Assembly (NCBI GenBank): GCA_001411745.2
Contig: LIQB01000010.1
Coordinates: 62,001-126,000, forward strand
Direction of reading: 5' to 3'
Source: Psychrobacter glacincola
Lineage (GTDB): Bacteria > Pseudomonadota > Gammaproteobacteria > Pseudomonadales > Moraxellaceae
DNA: 64,000 nucleotides
Part shown: positions 44,914 to 54,232 of the stretch, piece by piece
Position numbering within the stretch: position 1 is the first letter of the stretch
How the letters are laid out: each line of letters begins with the position of its first letter
Program-made: the position numbers and the translations under genes
Notes under the pieces: model-generated
The model's input: the letters and a program-made list of their open reading frames with translations, nothing else
Told to the model about the DNA's origin: nothing
Database searches by the model: none

Positions 44914-45414
44914 TTATCCAACCTCTTTATAACGTTCGCGATGTTCCTTTTTCATTCTTAGATAATCTTCGTTCTCACGACACTCGTCCCATTTTTGTTT
45001 AAATATGCGCGCTGACTCTGCTTTGATTGGGTCTTCGATTTGTCGTGGCAACTCTTCGCGACCATGTGCGCCGCTCTGACCTTTTTTATCATCGGGCACT
45101 GGCCCTTTATACTTTTTGCCGCCTTTGTGATTGGCGTAACGACGGGCGCGGGTATAGCCCATTTGAATAAATTTGCGCGCCATATCTGCACCGACAAAGT
45201 CATCGGCCGCCAGATAATCTAAAAACAGCTGATAAATTGTCTCGCTGCTCTCAAGCGCAATATCAGGGGTCGCAAAGCGCCAGTGTGGCAGGATTTCAGA
45301 CTTATACGGCTCTACCAATAATACGCCTTGCTCGCCGCGACCGACCCGATACAGCTCGGGCTGCGCGCGCAAATCTAGGTTTTTATAATCCAAATCGTAA
45401 TCGAACGCTCTCAT
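44914..45414 (-). CDS. DUF4385 domain protein
   Basis: 166 aa, highly charged and tyrosine-rich: FDYDLDYKNLDLRAQPELYRVGRGEQGVLLVEPYKSEILPHWRF (in parts) near the N-terminus, and RRYANHKGGKKY later. This matches the compact conserved DUF4385 family, which has no known function. No signal peptide or membrane segment. Stands alone between gph and a small secreted protein. Confidence 0.8.
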   Translation of the reverse strand: MRAFDYDLDYKNLDLRAQPELYRVGRGEQGVLLVEPYKSEILPHWRFATPDIALESSETIYQLFLDYLAADDFVGADMARKFIQMGYTRARRYANHKGGKKYKGPVPDDKKGQSGAHGREELPRQIEDPIKAESARIFKQKWDECRENEDYLRMKKEHRERYKEVG

Positions 45415-45596
45415 CGCTTTTCCCTATTAGTATTCGTCATCTGTCATATTTATCATTATCAATACTATCGAGTATACTGAGCGCCGCTGTCTAAAAAACA
45501 GCACAAAAATGTTATGCAACCGTGACAGTAAGCGTTTAGCATGAGAAGCATAGCGAATAGAATCAATCATTGAGCAGGTCTGAGTAGGTTAAAGTT

Positions 45597-45965
45597 ATGA
45601 CAGTTAATAAAAACATCCTCAATAGCTGCAGTCTAGCTGGCTCGACTGTTACGATGTCGTTAAAAAGTATATTTATGATTTCGGTGCTGCTGCTCATCAG
45701 CGTATTAAGCACCAATGCTGCCCATAGCGCATGGTTTGAACGATTGATTCCGCAAGGAGAAACTTATACGGTACGTGAGATAGATCGTGATTTGGCGTTC
45801 GTGATTGATGGTTTCATTTATGATGCGCGCACGTCTTGTTTTTTAGCAGTGGGCGATCGGGTGATATTTTTTGAAGGGCGTCATGGTATCGATTACCGCG
45901 CGACGGTTTATGACTTAGACTCGCGTGAACGTTGCGAGGTGTTATTAAGAAGGCGTTTGTCATAA
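45597..45965 (+). CDS. Small exported protein, function unknown
   Basis: 122 aa. A hydrophobic segment (SIFMISVLLLISVLSTNAAHS, about residues 23-43) looks like a signal peptide with cleavage after AHS; the mature part has two Cys (TSCFLAVGDRV, RERCEVLLRR) that could form a disulfide. ATG 45597 has AGG upstream; ATG 45654 would give a more standard signal peptide but has no ribosome-binding site. Family not recognised. Confidence 0.6.
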   Translation: MTVNKNILNSCSLAGSTVTMSLKSIFMISVLLLISVLSTNAAHSAWFERLIPQGETYTVREIDRDLAFVIDGFIYDARTSCFLAVGDRVIFFEGRHGIDYRATVYDLDSRERCEVLLRRRLS

Positions 45966-45983
45966 GCTTTTTTTTAGACATAA

Positions 45984-46017
45984 AAAAAGCCCCGAACATT
46001 GCTGTTCGGGGCTTTTT
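45984..46017. terminator. Strong bidirectional terminator
   Basis: AAAAAGCCCCGAACA / TGTTCGGGGCTTTTT, 15-bp perfect stem, TTGC loop. Serves the small exported protein (+) and the tRNA-Phe transcript (-). Confidence 0.92.
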
Positions 46018-46033
46018 AGAATTCTTAAACGAA

Positions 46034-46109
46034 TGGTGGCTCGAGGCAGGTTCGAACTGCCGACACACGGATTTTCAATCCGTTGCTCTACCGACTGAGC
46101 TATCGAGCC
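46034..46109 (-). tRNA. tRNA-Phe (GAA)
   Basis: On the minus strand: acceptor GGCTCGA pairs with TCGAGCC, D-arm TAGCTCAGTCGGTAGAGC, anticodon stem-loop CGGAT-TGAAAAT-CCG with anticodon GAA, T-arm GGCAG-TTCGAAC-CTGCC, discriminator A and encoded CCA. 76 nt including CCA. No integrase or other sign of an island adjoins it. Confidence 0.97.
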
Positions 46110-46231
46110 GTCTTCGTTGAGGCGCTATTAAACTAAATATAGGCGTTGCTGTCAAGTGGTTTTTGCATAATAGAAGATAAAAGACGATAAATAATCAAAT
46201 ATTGGCAAAATTAACTGTTTCTACTCTCGAC

Positions 46232-46654
46232 TTAGTCTTTAACACGCAGTAAATCATACTCGCTCATAATACGATGGATATCCGCATCGGCAGGGACAAA
46301 CTCACGGACGCCTTTTTTTATCTCAGCATCATAGACCAGTTTGATAAACTTAGCATCGATCGCGCGACCGCGATTTTGTGGATGTACCGTTAAATATTGC
46401 AAACGCTTGGCATCGGTTTGCCCATCATCAAAACAGGCAACAGCAGCGATAGGTTTGTCATTGAACATACCGACATACAGATATTGACCACGCTTAAAAC
46501 CTTGCTCAACGATGTTTAATACCTCGAGACCATCAGGCTGCGCATCATCGCTATCATATAATGCCTGCAAGCGCTCTGATAGCTCATTGTTACGCGCAGG
46601 TTTTTTGATGAGTGGGGCATCCAAGCTATTGATGGCAATCGCTTCTAAAGGCAT
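46232..46654 (-). CDS. GNAT-fold protein, PanZ/PanM-like
   Basis: About 140 aa. Pattern: RGQYLYVGMFNDKPIAAVACF then LQYLTVHPQNRGRAIDAKFIKLVYDA, the GNAT acetyl-CoA-binding strand and the R/Q-x-x-G-R-A type loop. Overall length and the DSLxV-like core resemble PanZ, the CoA-dependent partner that triggers PanD maturation and inhibits it. ATG 46654 has AGGAA upstream; the frame stays open to 46729. Catalytic acetyltransferase activity is uncertain because the loop departs from Q-x-x-G-x-G/A. Confidence 0.6.
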   Translation of the reverse strand: MPLEAIAINSLDAPLIKKPARNNELSERLQALYDSDDAQPDGLEVLNIVEQGFKRGQYLYVGMFNDKPIAAVACFDDGQTDAKRLQYLTVHPQNRGRAIDAKFIKLVYDAEIKKGVREFVPADADIHRIMSEYDLLRVKD

Positions 46655-47195
46655 AGCAGTTCCTATAAACAGAGGGTTTCTATCGTATAAAGTAGCAGTA
46701 TGACACAGCACAAAGTTATAACACGGCAAAAAGTCATAGAAAGTAGGCTGTAGAATATGATATCTAAAAGTCAGTGCAAATCATGATTAATAATACTGAA
46801 CACACTATTTTAGCAGAATGAGGTAATTTTGTGCGTGGTTTACCGCTTGGTCGTGGCAGTAAATGTTAGGGTTTGCTATGATGAGGCTAGATGATATTTA
46901 GTACGTACGAACCCTAGGGCGTGTCCTCAATTCAATCGATAGTTATCTAAATGGGTTAAAAATGGCTAAATCTTGCCAAACGGCGTCAAATAGCTGACTA
47001 ATATCTCGATATTTATCTCATTTTTATCGCCATTTTTAAAATGAGGACACGCCCTAATACCTTGATATCTTTTGTATATATCATTTTCTAATACATTTTT
47101 TGCTAGCGCTGACCCAGACACTAGTAAAATATTTAGACATGTTTCGCCTTATTTATTGACCGCTTTTCACTGATAAAAACTGATAGAGAGTAGCC
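46655..47195. other. Intergenic region with MITE copy 2, upstream of hisB
   Basis: Over 500 bp with no gene. It contains the MITE-like element at 46915-47056; the remainder is AT-rich and must include the hisB promoter. Confidence 0.5.
46915..47056. mobile_element. MITE-like element, copy 2 (142 bp)
   Basis: TAGGGCGTGTCCTCA at the left, TGAGGACACGCCCTA at the right: a perfect 15-bp inverted repeat. Interior closely matches copy 1 at 36757 but without an internal stretch of about 31 bp. No coding capacity; must be moved by a transposase elsewhere. Confidence 0.78.
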
Positions 47196-47861
47196 ATGAC
47201 AGCCAATGCAATGACGACTGCTGATACACCTGAGCAAAATGCACCAAAAAACCTAAATTTACATGGTCGCCCTGAACGTATTGCGACCGTTGAGCGCATT
47301 ACTGCTGAGACCCAAGTGACTTGTACCGTCAATCTTGATGGTACGGGTCAAGGGGTTGTAGATACTGGCGTGCCGTTTTTGGATCATATGATTGATCAAA
47401 TCAAGCGTCACGGTTTGTTTGACTTAGAGATTAAATGCAACGGTGATACCTTTATCGATGACCATCATAGCGTTGAAGACACTGGTATTACCCTTGGACA
47501 AGCATTTAACAAGGCATTGGGCGACAAAAAAGGCATTCGTCGTTATGGGCACTTTTATGCGCCGCTAGATGAGGCATTGACCCGCGCTGTTGTCGATCTA
47601 TCAGGACGTCCGGGTTTACACATGGACATTCCCTTTACCCGTTCGCATGTCGGTAATTTCGATGTTGATTTGTTCAGTGAGTTTTTCTATGGTTTCGTCA
47701 ATCATTCATGGATGACGGTGCATTTAGACAATTTAAAAGGTAAAAACAGCCATCATCAAATTGAATCTACCTTTAAAGCGTTTGCTCGTGCGCTACGTAT
47801 GGCGTGCGAATATGATGAGCGTGCACTCAATACTCTGCCATCGACTAAAGAGGCGTTTTAA
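47196..47861 (+). CDS. hisB: Imidazoleglycerol-phosphate dehydratase HisB
   Basis: Mn-dependent dehydratase of histidine synthesis, monofunctional (no N-terminal phosphatase as in E. coli HisB). Two-fold repeated metal motifs: [10 protein letters not shown] with [10 protein letters not shown], and FVNHSW with [11 protein letters not shown]. 221 aa including a polar extension of about 25 residues before [14 protein letters not shown]. Overlaps hisH by one base (TAATG), so translation is coupled. Confidence 0.95.
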   Translation: MTANAMTTADTPEQNAPKNLNLHGRPERIATVERITAETQVTCTVNLDGTGQGVVDTGVPFLDHMIDQIKRHGLFDLEIKCNGDTFIDDHHSVEDTGITLGQAFNKALGDKKGIRRYGHFYAPLDEALTRAVVDLSGRPGLHMDIPFTRSHVGNFDVDLFSEFFYGFVNHSWMTVHLDNLKGKNSHHQIESTFKAFARALRMACEYDERALNTLPSTKEAF

Positions 47862-48505
47862 TGGCTAAAGTGACCAAAATTGCCCTACTAGATTATGGCA
47901 TGGGTAATTTGCATTCCGCCAGTAAAGCCTTGTCAGTGGTAGGGGCAGAAGTCTCTATCACCAATGATCCTAAGGTTGTCGCTGTGGCAGATAAGATTGT
48001 CTTCCCCGGTGTCGGTGCTATGCGTGACTGTATCGCTGGCATGCATGAAGCAGGGATTGATGACGTCATACGCCATGCGGTGTTTAATAAGCCCGTTATG
48101 GCTATTTGTGTGGGCATGCAGGCATTGTTTGAGCAGTCCGCTGAAAATGGTGGTACTGACTGCCTGGGTATCTTAAAAGGCACTGTAGAAGCATTTGACC
48201 CTACGTGGAAAGACGAGCAGGGCGCAACTATAAAAGTACCGCATATGGGCTGGAATACCATTAGCGGTATGGATTTTGACCATCCGCTGTGGCATGGTAT
48301 TCAAAACAATGCGCATTTTTACTTTGTACATAGCTATTATTGCGAGCCTACTGATAGCTCACAAGTGGCGGCGGTATGTGACTATGGTCAACCGTTTTGT
48401 GCCAGTGTCATCCAAGACAATTTATTTGCGACTCAGTTCCACCCAGAAAAAAGTCATACTGCTGGCTTGCAGTTGCTGAAAAATTTCGTCGAGTGGAATG
48501 TGTAA
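47861..48505 (+). CDS. hisH: Imidazole glycerol phosphate synthase glutaminase subunit HisH
   Basis: Class I glutamine amidotransferase that channels ammonia to His[33 protein letters not shown], nucleophile Cys in [11 protein letters not shown], and the His/Glu pair in [11 protein letters not shown]. 214 aa, normal. Second gene of hisB-hisH; hisA and hisF are not in the window, so the his genes are split. Confidence 0.95.
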   Translation: MAKVTKIALLDYGMGNLHSASKALSVVGAEVSITNDPKVVAVADKIVFPGVGAMRDCIAGMHEAGIDDVIRHAVFNKPVMAICVGMQALFEQSAENGGTDCLGILKGTVEAFDPTWKDEQGATIKVPHMGWNTISGMDFDHPLWHGIQNNAHFYFVHSYYCEPTDSSQVAAVCDYGQPFCASVIQDNLFATQFHPEKSHTAGLQLLKNFVEWNV

Positions 48506-48545
48506 GTAGTTGATAACCGTGAAGTGAATATTTAATTTAGTAGAA

Positions 48546-48578
48546 GGTAGATTATCAAGTGTATAATCTGCCTTTTTT
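48546..48578 (+). terminator. Terminator after hisBH
   Basis: GGTAGATTAT / ATAATCTGCC stem (one wobble), 7-nt loop, six T. Confidence 0.85.
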
Positions 48579-48688
48579 ATGCTCAGCCATCACTTTGTAG
48601 CTGCCACTCTTTAACTATTATAGTTTAGCCATCATGGTTTAGTGATACTCTCCGTCGTTTTCTACTTGCTTATATTTGGAATACTCTA

Positions 48689-49063
48689 GTGGATTTTACC
48701 GCTTTTAAAATCAATATTATTGAAGTATCTGGACTTGCCAAAGATGCCTTACATATCTATGTCGGCGTCGGCATCTATCTTTTGTGTCTGCTTGTGCTGC
48801 GTCCTATCATTAAAAAGCAAAGCATCAGATCATTCATGGCTTTAGTCGTCGTGACGGGCATTGCTTTATTGGGCGAGTATTTAGATAATCGAAATACGAT
48901 TGAAGCATCAGGCATGGCTGGCTTAAGCCACGAACAGCTGGTCGCCAGCCTCCGCGATTTGATCAATACCTGCATGCTGCCTTACGTGCTCTATGCGCTG
49001 AATAAGTGGACGAAGATATTCAGTTCATTCAATCCGTCTACTAAACTTTTAAAGCAGCGCTAA
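48689..49063 (+). CDS. Small membrane protein, function unknown
   Basis: 124 aa from GTG with GGA nine bases upstream. Two TM helices (YVGVGIYLLCLLVLRP and FMALVVVTGIALLGEYLD) and a weakly hydrophobic C-terminal helix. The LGEYLDNRNT context faintly recalls small VanZ-like or DUF families, but I would not assign one. Confidence 0.6.
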   Translation: MDFTAFKINIIEVSGLAKDALHIYVGVGIYLLCLLVLRPIIKKQSIRSFMALVVVTGIALLGEYLDNRNTIEASGMAGLSHEQLVASLRDLINTCMLPYVLYALNKWTKIFSSFNPSTKLLKQR

Positions 49064-49161
49064 TATTCCGAAGTAATTTTATTTCAGATATCAAAAAAGT
49101 AAACTTAAGTAGGATTTTATGGTGTAAAATTTATAATATAAAATATATAGCAGACCATATT

Positions 49162-50274
49162 ATGTCTTCATTTAAAATATCTACTTACATTTTTTCTTCT
49201 ACCATTCTATTCCTAACGACGTTTAGCTATCATTCAGCAGTGGCAAATCAAAATGTCATCATTGACCTAAACAAACCCATATCGGCAGCACTTTTAGCAC
49301 AGTACAATCGTGATGGTATCGAGATTGACTACGATGATACGACCGTATTGAAACACGTTTATGTGACGGCAAAAGATGGGTTAATCGCACGTCAGTTGCC
49401 AAGCGGTGCCGCTAGAAGCGTTAAGAGCTATGCGTTTGGTGAGAAACTAGACGTCATTGAAGATAGAAAGGATTGGTATACGGTACGAGATAGTATTGAT
49501 AGACAATACGATGAGAATAATGACGGTGTTATTGATAAAAGCATTAGTCAATGGGAAAAGGTGTTTGTAAAGAAAGACCTTACGGGTGATGCTTCTGATA
49601 TTCGCCTAACGGATGAGGATATTCATACCATCAGATATTTATCTGTGGGTGACTTTCAGTTTTTTGATGAAGAGAAACAGTTAGACAAATACCTTGAAAT
49701 TGAGCTAATTGATAGGGCTTTGTTTGAGGAAAAACGTCCAATTGCCGTTAATTTTTTATCAAAAAATGCTAAAGGGGTACATAAAAAAAGCGGTGTACTA
49801 TCGATTCCAACTACTAACAAGCTAGTAACATTCACTGATAACGACGTAGATAATGATGGGTATCAGATTTTTGACTATATCGGTCAGATGAACGTGTTTA
49901 ATCAGCATATCGTCCATGGTTCTTATTGGGAAGCATGGGACTATAAAATGATTGATAAACATACAGGCGCAATCACCAAAACATTTTCTGGTTATCCTTA
50001 TCTGTCACCTGATAAAAAATATATCATTACGACTCATACTAACCCGTATGAAGATCAGACCGAACTGACGCTGTATAAGGTTTATGGTAAAAACTTCGCT
50101 ACCGTTCTAGACGTTGGGTTTAGTCGTTGGATGGTAGTGGGGGAAATGGAAGATAGCTTTTGGGCGAGAGATGGCTATTTGTATCTATCCGTCAATCATC
50201 GCGCCACTGTTTGGACAGCAGAAGGTGATCTTAATCAACAGCATCAATATATTAGGATAAAGGTGGATCTATAG
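49162..50274 (+). CDS. Exported protein with SH3-like N-terminal region, function unknown
   Basis: 370 aa with a signal peptide (YIFSSTILFLTTFSYHSAVA, cleavage near AVA-NQN). After it, KHVYVTAKDGLIARQLPSG ... LDVIEDRKDWYTVRDS resembles a bacterial SH3 repeat. Two EF-hand-like acidic loops occur (DENNDGVIDKS about 115, DNDVDNDGYQIF about 226) and may bind calcium. The remainder is a beta-rich WD/propeller-like region (YPYLSPDKKYIITTH). No family recognised with confidence. Confidence 0.65.
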   Translation: MSSFKISTYIFSSTILFLTTFSYHSAVANQNVIIDLNKPISAALLAQYNRDGIEIDYDDTTVLKHVYVTAKDGLIARQLPSGAARSVKSYAFGEKLDVIEDRKDWYTVRDSIDRQYDENNDGVIDKSISQWEKVFVKKDLTGDASDIRLTDEDIHTIRYLSVGDFQFFDEEKQLDKYLEIELIDRALFEEKRPIAVNFLSKNAKGVHKKSGVLSIPTTNKLVTFTDNDVDNDGYQIFDYIGQMNVFNQHIVHGSYWEAWDYKMIDKHTGAITKTFSGYPYLSPDKKYIITTHTNPYEDQTELTLYKVYGKNFATVLDVGFSRWMVVGEMEDSFWARDGYLYLSVNHRATVWTAEGDLNQQHQYIRIKVDL

Positions 50275-50299
50275 AGACTCCACCTAGATCTATATCAAC

Positions 50300-51616
50300 C
50301 TATCTTTGATCATATAACGCGCGAACCACTTCACCAATCGCCGCAATACCATCAGTCAGCGTCTGCTCGTCAGCCGCGATACTCATACGAATACATTCAT
50401 GTGCATGCTGATAATCGCTGACATCGACACCAGGGAAGAAATACTGACTTGGTACGATGAGAGTGCCTTTTTCTTTTAAAATCTCGTACAGCTCAACCGT
50501 GGTAATCGGCAAGTCTTTAAACCATAGCCATAAGAAAATCGCGCCTTCAGGCTTATGAATCATCAACGGATAATCACCCAATGCTTCTTTTAGCAGCTTC
50601 ACGGCAAGGGTCGCCTGCTTTTGATAAAACGGTTTAATCTCATTATCGGCTAACTGCTTGATACGGTCGTTTTCTACCAATGGCGTGGCAATCGCTGCAC
50701 CAAAGCGTGTCGGTGCTAGATTCACCACCGCATTCATCGCGCTGACCGCTTCGATCACTTTCGCATCGGCAACGATAATACCCGTACGCATACCAGGCAG
50801 GCCAATTTTGGACAGGCTAAAGCACAGAATTGTATTGTTATCCCACGTCAAATGCGCGTCTGAATAGATGATGTTAGGGAAGGGCATACCGTAGGCATTA
50901 TCGATGATAAGCGGTATGTCATAACGTTTGGCAATCTCGGCCAAATGCGCCATTTCGTCATCGGTCAGCACGTTGCCCGTCGGGTTGGTCGGGCGTGAAC
51001 AGCAAATCGCACCGATACGGCCTTCTTTTAGCGCTGGCAAGTTCTCTAATGCGTCAAAATCGACACGATATTTAAAGAAACCTTCCTCACCATCATGAGT
51101 CACTTCATCGATATGTGGCAATACCGCTGCGAAATGCTGACCTTCGACATGCACGTCGCTATAGCCGATATACTCAGGGGTCAATGGCAGTAGAATGGAT
51201 TTGTCTACAGCTCCATTCTTTTCATCTTTGAACGCACCGCCAAACAGATTAAACAGATAGAAAAACGCATTTTGTGAGCCATTGGTCAGAGCGATGTTTT
51301 CTGAGGTCAGGTTCCAATCATAATGACGGTTAAAAAAGCCAACCAAGGCATCGATAAAGGCCGAATCCCCTTGCGGATTAGAGTAGTTCGCCATGCTGAT
51401 AATCGCGCTACTATTGGCCTCTCCTGCATCATTATCATTGCCAAGCGCTTTATACGTTTCTAAAAACAACTCATTGACGGCATCAATTTTGGCAGGGTTA
51501 CCACCGCCCAGCATGTTGACTGGCTGATCGCTTTTTAGCGCATCGCCCAAATCGTCCATCAATTGTGAGATGCCAGTGGGCTGGGTAAATTTTTGACCGA
51601 ACTTTGAGAATTTCAT
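50300..51616 (-). CDS. avtA: Valine-pyruvate aminotransferase AvtA
   Basis: PLP class I aminotransferase forming alanine from valine and pyruvate (and the reverse). N-terminal SKFGQKFTQPTGISQLMDDLGDAL and MLGGGNPAKI are characteristic of AvtA; PLP lysine in SLSKIGLPGMRTGI, and the SRPTNPTGNVLTDDE loop. 438 aa, normal. Single gene, convergent with the exported protein. Confidence 0.92.
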   Translation of the reverse strand: MKFSKFGQKFTQPTGISQLMDDLGDALKSDQPVNMLGGGNPAKIDAVNELFLETYKALGNDNDAGEANSSAIISMANYSNPQGDSAFIDALVGFFNRHYDWNLTSENIALTNGSQNAFFYLFNLFGGAFKDEKNGAVDKSILLPLTPEYIGYSDVHVEGQHFAAVLPHIDEVTHDGEEGFFKYRVDFDALENLPALKEGRIGAICCSRPTNPTGNVLTDDEMAHLAEIAKRYDIPLIIDNAYGMPFPNIIYSDAHLTWDNNTILCFSLSKIGLPGMRTGIIVADAKVIEAVSAMNAVVNLAPTRFGAAIATPLVENDRIKQLADNEIKPFYQKQATLAVKLLKEALGDYPLMIHKPEGAIFLWLWFKDLPITTVELYEILKEKGTLIVPSQYFFPGVDVSDYQHAHECIRMSIAADEQTLTDGIAAIGEVVRALYDQR

Positions 51617-52173
51617 AAGATTACCATGCTGTTTTGGAGGATTTTGTAAGAAGGAATTTGCTTGATAAAAGTTAGGCTAGTATAGCAAATGAGGGCTAGG
51701 TAATCCCCCCAATAAATCAGTAAACTGCAAGGCTGATATTGGTTTGTATACTTATACGCTCTATGAAATGAAAACGCCTTCTACATGCATAGAAGGCGTT
51801 TTAGTTTTAGGGGCTGAGGTTTTGGAGCTAAGTCACTGCGATTTGTCAAATTCAGTAGGATATCCGCTATAATCAGGGCTAAAAACCTTGTTATAGCAAA
51901 GTTTATCTATCTTCTAGAGCCTTATCCTTTAAATAATCTTTCTCTTGCTGACGTAGAGTTGTAACACCTAATTTTATTAAGAAGTTTCGACGGTTTTTAA
52001 AGATAAAATATTTCTCAAGACAACTGTTATTAGCTAACTAAAGTTTTGCAAATGTCAGAAAGTATACAGAATGAGCGGTAAGATTGGTGTATCGCTAATC
52101 ACTTAATATTCTATGATAGTATTAAACTTTAAATATATTCCGAAAAATGAATAATTATATGGATAACTAGAAC
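51617..52173. other. Gap with a strong hairpin and a decayed coding fragment
   Basis: 557 bp without an intact gene. A perfect 13-bp hairpin (51771-51802) stands alone. On the minus strand, roughly 52050 to 51911, an open stretch of about 46 codons without a start reads like the C-terminal end of a protein (contains FIFKNRRNFLIKLG, then TTLRQQEKDYLKDKALEDR, then stop), suggesting a gene remnant. Confidence 0.45.
51771..51802. terminator. Isolated perfect terminator hairpin
   Basis: AAAACGCCTTCTA / TAGAAGGCGTTTT, 13-bp stem, CATGCA loop. There is no complete gene ending here; it may have served the decayed minus-strand gene to its right. Confidence 0.75.
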
Positions 52174-52620
52174 ATGTATTGGTTTACACGCTTATTTTGG
52201 GAAGATTCTGCGATAATAGTATCTTATATTAGTCTATTTGTCGCAGTCTGGACGTTATATATTGCGAGCAGTCTAAAAAATTCACTGAAATCAAAAGCAA
52301 GACTTCTGGAGATATATAATGGGCTTGAAGTTGAAAGAAATAATTTCACTAATAATTTATTCAAAAATAATAAGCAGCAAAAGTTAGATATAGTCGCTTT
52401 AGAAGGTACATTAAGTTCTATTAAAGGTCTACTTAAGTCTATTCCTCAATATATACCTAAAAGTTTGAAAATAGAGGTTGACGAATTTATTACTAGTATT
52501 GATATTCAGTCTCAAGACTATACTAACAATAATTTTGATTATTATTTTAAAAAATATGCAAATCTAAATACGCTTATTACCCAAATCGAAGAAATAAACA
52601 AAGATAACTCATGGAGTTAA
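52174..52620 (+). CDS. AT-rich single-TM protein, function unknown
   Basis: 148 aa. One N-terminal TM helix (IIVSYISLFVAVWTLYIAS) followed by a helical, Lys/Asn-rich domain (LKSKARLLEIYNGLEVERNNF) with no recognised motif. Very AT-rich codon use. Ends one base before the next gene, so the pair is an operon. Anchored helical proteins like this are common partners in accessory systems; no function assigned. Confidence 0.6.
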   Translation: MYWFTRLFWEDSAIIVSYISLFVAVWTLYIASSLKNSLKSKARLLEIYNGLEVERNNFTNNLFKNNKQQKLDIVALEGTLSSIKGLLKSIPQYIPKSLKIEVDEFITSIDIQSQDYTNNNFDYYFKKYANLNTLITQIEEINKDNSWS

Positions 52621-52621
52621 T

Positions 52622-52981
52622 ATGAATAGAAATATTGCTGAAGAACTGGCTACTAAGTTACTAAAAGAGACCCACTTAGAAAACATAGTCTGGAGCATTA
52701 AAGAAGCTCCATTCAATCTAGAGAATAAAACTGAAAACTTCATCTCGATATATTTAGAAACTACGTACAAAGGAAAAATAATTGGTTTGTTCGAAAAACG
52801 ACTTAAACATTATCATGATGAAGATATTTATGATTGGGTTTCAGAAGCAAACTTATGTATTGTAGAAGAAAAAGCTACAAGGCGTATATCTACGTGGGAA
52901 GGAGGTGGGAGTAAAGCTACTCGTGATCTACTATTCTATGCAAAAGCAAAAGCATCAGGCGTTCTTAATTTACTAGAATAA
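52622..52981 (+). CDS. AT-rich small soluble protein, function unknown
   Basis: 119 aa, no TM or signal. Predicted mixed alpha/beta with YLETTYKGKIIGLFEKRL and WEGGGSKATRDLLFYAKAKA. No family recognised. Second gene of the 52174 operon (spacing of one base) and convergent with the nuclease-like gene, whose stop is only 21 bases away. Confidence 0.6.
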   Translation: MNRNIAEELATKLLKETHLENIVWSIKEAPFNLENKTENFISIYLETTYKGKIIGLFEKRLKHYHDEDIYDWVSEANLCIVEEKATRRISTWEGGGSKATRDLLFYAKAKASGVLNLLE

Positions 52982-53002
52982 TAGCCTGACTTAAGGGAAA
53001 AT

Positions 53003-54196
53003 CTAGTAACCACTATGTTCATAATTAGGGTCGATAATATCTCTCAAAATCTCCATACCAATACGAGGGTCATCAGAAGAAAAACCAGTATTACCTTTTG
53101 AATATCTGTCTATCAATCTTTCATTAAATAGCTCACCAAAAACTCCCCAACCCTGAAAAGATATTAGTTCCTCATACATAGTCAGCATCTCTCTGTGGAG
53201 ATGCTTCCAATCCACACTATTTTCACTTTTAGGATTACAGAAGCTCTTTAGAAACCTATATCCCGATTCTGTTATTTTAAATAATGTGGAACTATGACCT
53301 GTAGGTGGACAGTTATCATTTACAATTCTGAAAATTTTATTTTGTAATAGGCTAGGTTGTCGGGTTTTACCACATACAGAATCATTAAATAAAGTAAATG
53401 CGGATAAATTACAAAGAGTAATAAAATAAGGAGAAATAGCGTTATTTTCTCTATTTTTCCAAAGTATAGCGAAGCCATGGCTATGTTGCCTAACCCCTTC
53501 AGATTTCATAACTGTTAAAGATGTTTTCATTTCTTCAATATTTTTATCAAGAGTATTTATTTGTGAATCATAGTTACTATAATCATATAAGCAAATTTGA
53601 TAACCAGTGATGCTCTTGTCTGATATCTTTGAGTTATTGTTCATATTTGATTGATATAGGCGATCAATCGATAATATTTCCAAATTTACTTCTTGTGAAC
53701 TATATGAGGGAGTTAAACATAAAAAATTTCTTTGTTTCCAAAAAATCTCGTGGAATATATAATGTATTAGTAGAGGTGGATACTCGTTGGATATTATTAC
53801 ATTATAAATATCACCATCAGATATGAATGGAAGATGAGATTTTATTTCTGAAGAATATGCATTGAACTCGGTACCAGCTTGTCTAGTAGGATTCTTAATG
53901 TTTTTCAGCTCTACAATTACTATTCCCTCAGTACTATGAGAATATAGAATCAGATCTGGTCTTAGAATATCTGGTTTATTTAAAGAAATGTTTTCATCAT
54001 TAGATATTAGTTCCATTTCATAAAGTGATTCAAAACAAGATTTGAAACTTTTTAATATAATTGTATGCTCAATACATTGAGGTGCAAATCTATCTAAATA
54101 GTTCTTATTGATAATGAATTCAGCTAAACCATCTGAATGTTTGAGACGATCTAAAAGCCAATACTGCATGTCTGCTTCTGATTTAAATTGTTTCAA
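53003..54196 (-). CDS. PD-(D/E)XK nuclease-like protein
   Basis: 397 aa, very AT-rich. In the N-terminal third RPDLILYSHSTEGIVIVELKN gives D81, E96-L-K98, with Q106 in TRQAGTEF, the arrangement of a PD-(D/E)XK nuclease core (D ... E-x-K with a following Q). The C-terminal about 230 residues contain a second domain (ENNAISPYFITL, SGYRFLKSFC) without a recognised motif; a DUF4263/Shedu-like relation is possible but unproven. Start is TTG, compensated by an ideal AAGGAGGT seven bases upstream. Convergent with the two-gene unit at 52174 and downstream of ybbP. A role in DNA restriction or phage defence is inferred, not shown. Confidence 0.65.
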   Translation of the reverse strand: MKQFKSEADMQYWLLDRLKHSDGLAEFIINKNYLDRFAPQCIEHTIILKSFKSCFESLYEMELISNDENISLNKPDILRPDLILYSHSTEGIVIVELKNIKNPTRQAGTEFNAYSSEIKSHLPFISDGDIYNVIISNEYPPLLIHYIFHEIFWKQRNFLCLTPSYSSQEVNLEILSIDRLYQSNMNNNSKISDKSITGYQICLYDYSNYDSQINTLDKNIEEMKTSLTVMKSEGVRQHSHGFAILWKNRENNAISPYFITLCNLSAFTLFNDSVCGKTRQPSLLQNKIFRIVNDNCPPTGHSSTLFKITESGYRFLKSFCNPKSENSVDWKHLHREMLTMYEELISFQGWGVFGELFNERLIDRYSKGNTGFSSDDPRIGMEILRDIIDPNYEHSGY

Positions 54197-54232
54197 CAGA
54201 TTTACCTCCTTGTTCTACATGGCTAAAAATTA

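Noticed and set aside
46034..46109. tRNA-Phe as an integration site for a genomic island
   Set aside because: No integrase gene and no direct repeat of the tRNA 3' end found nearby.
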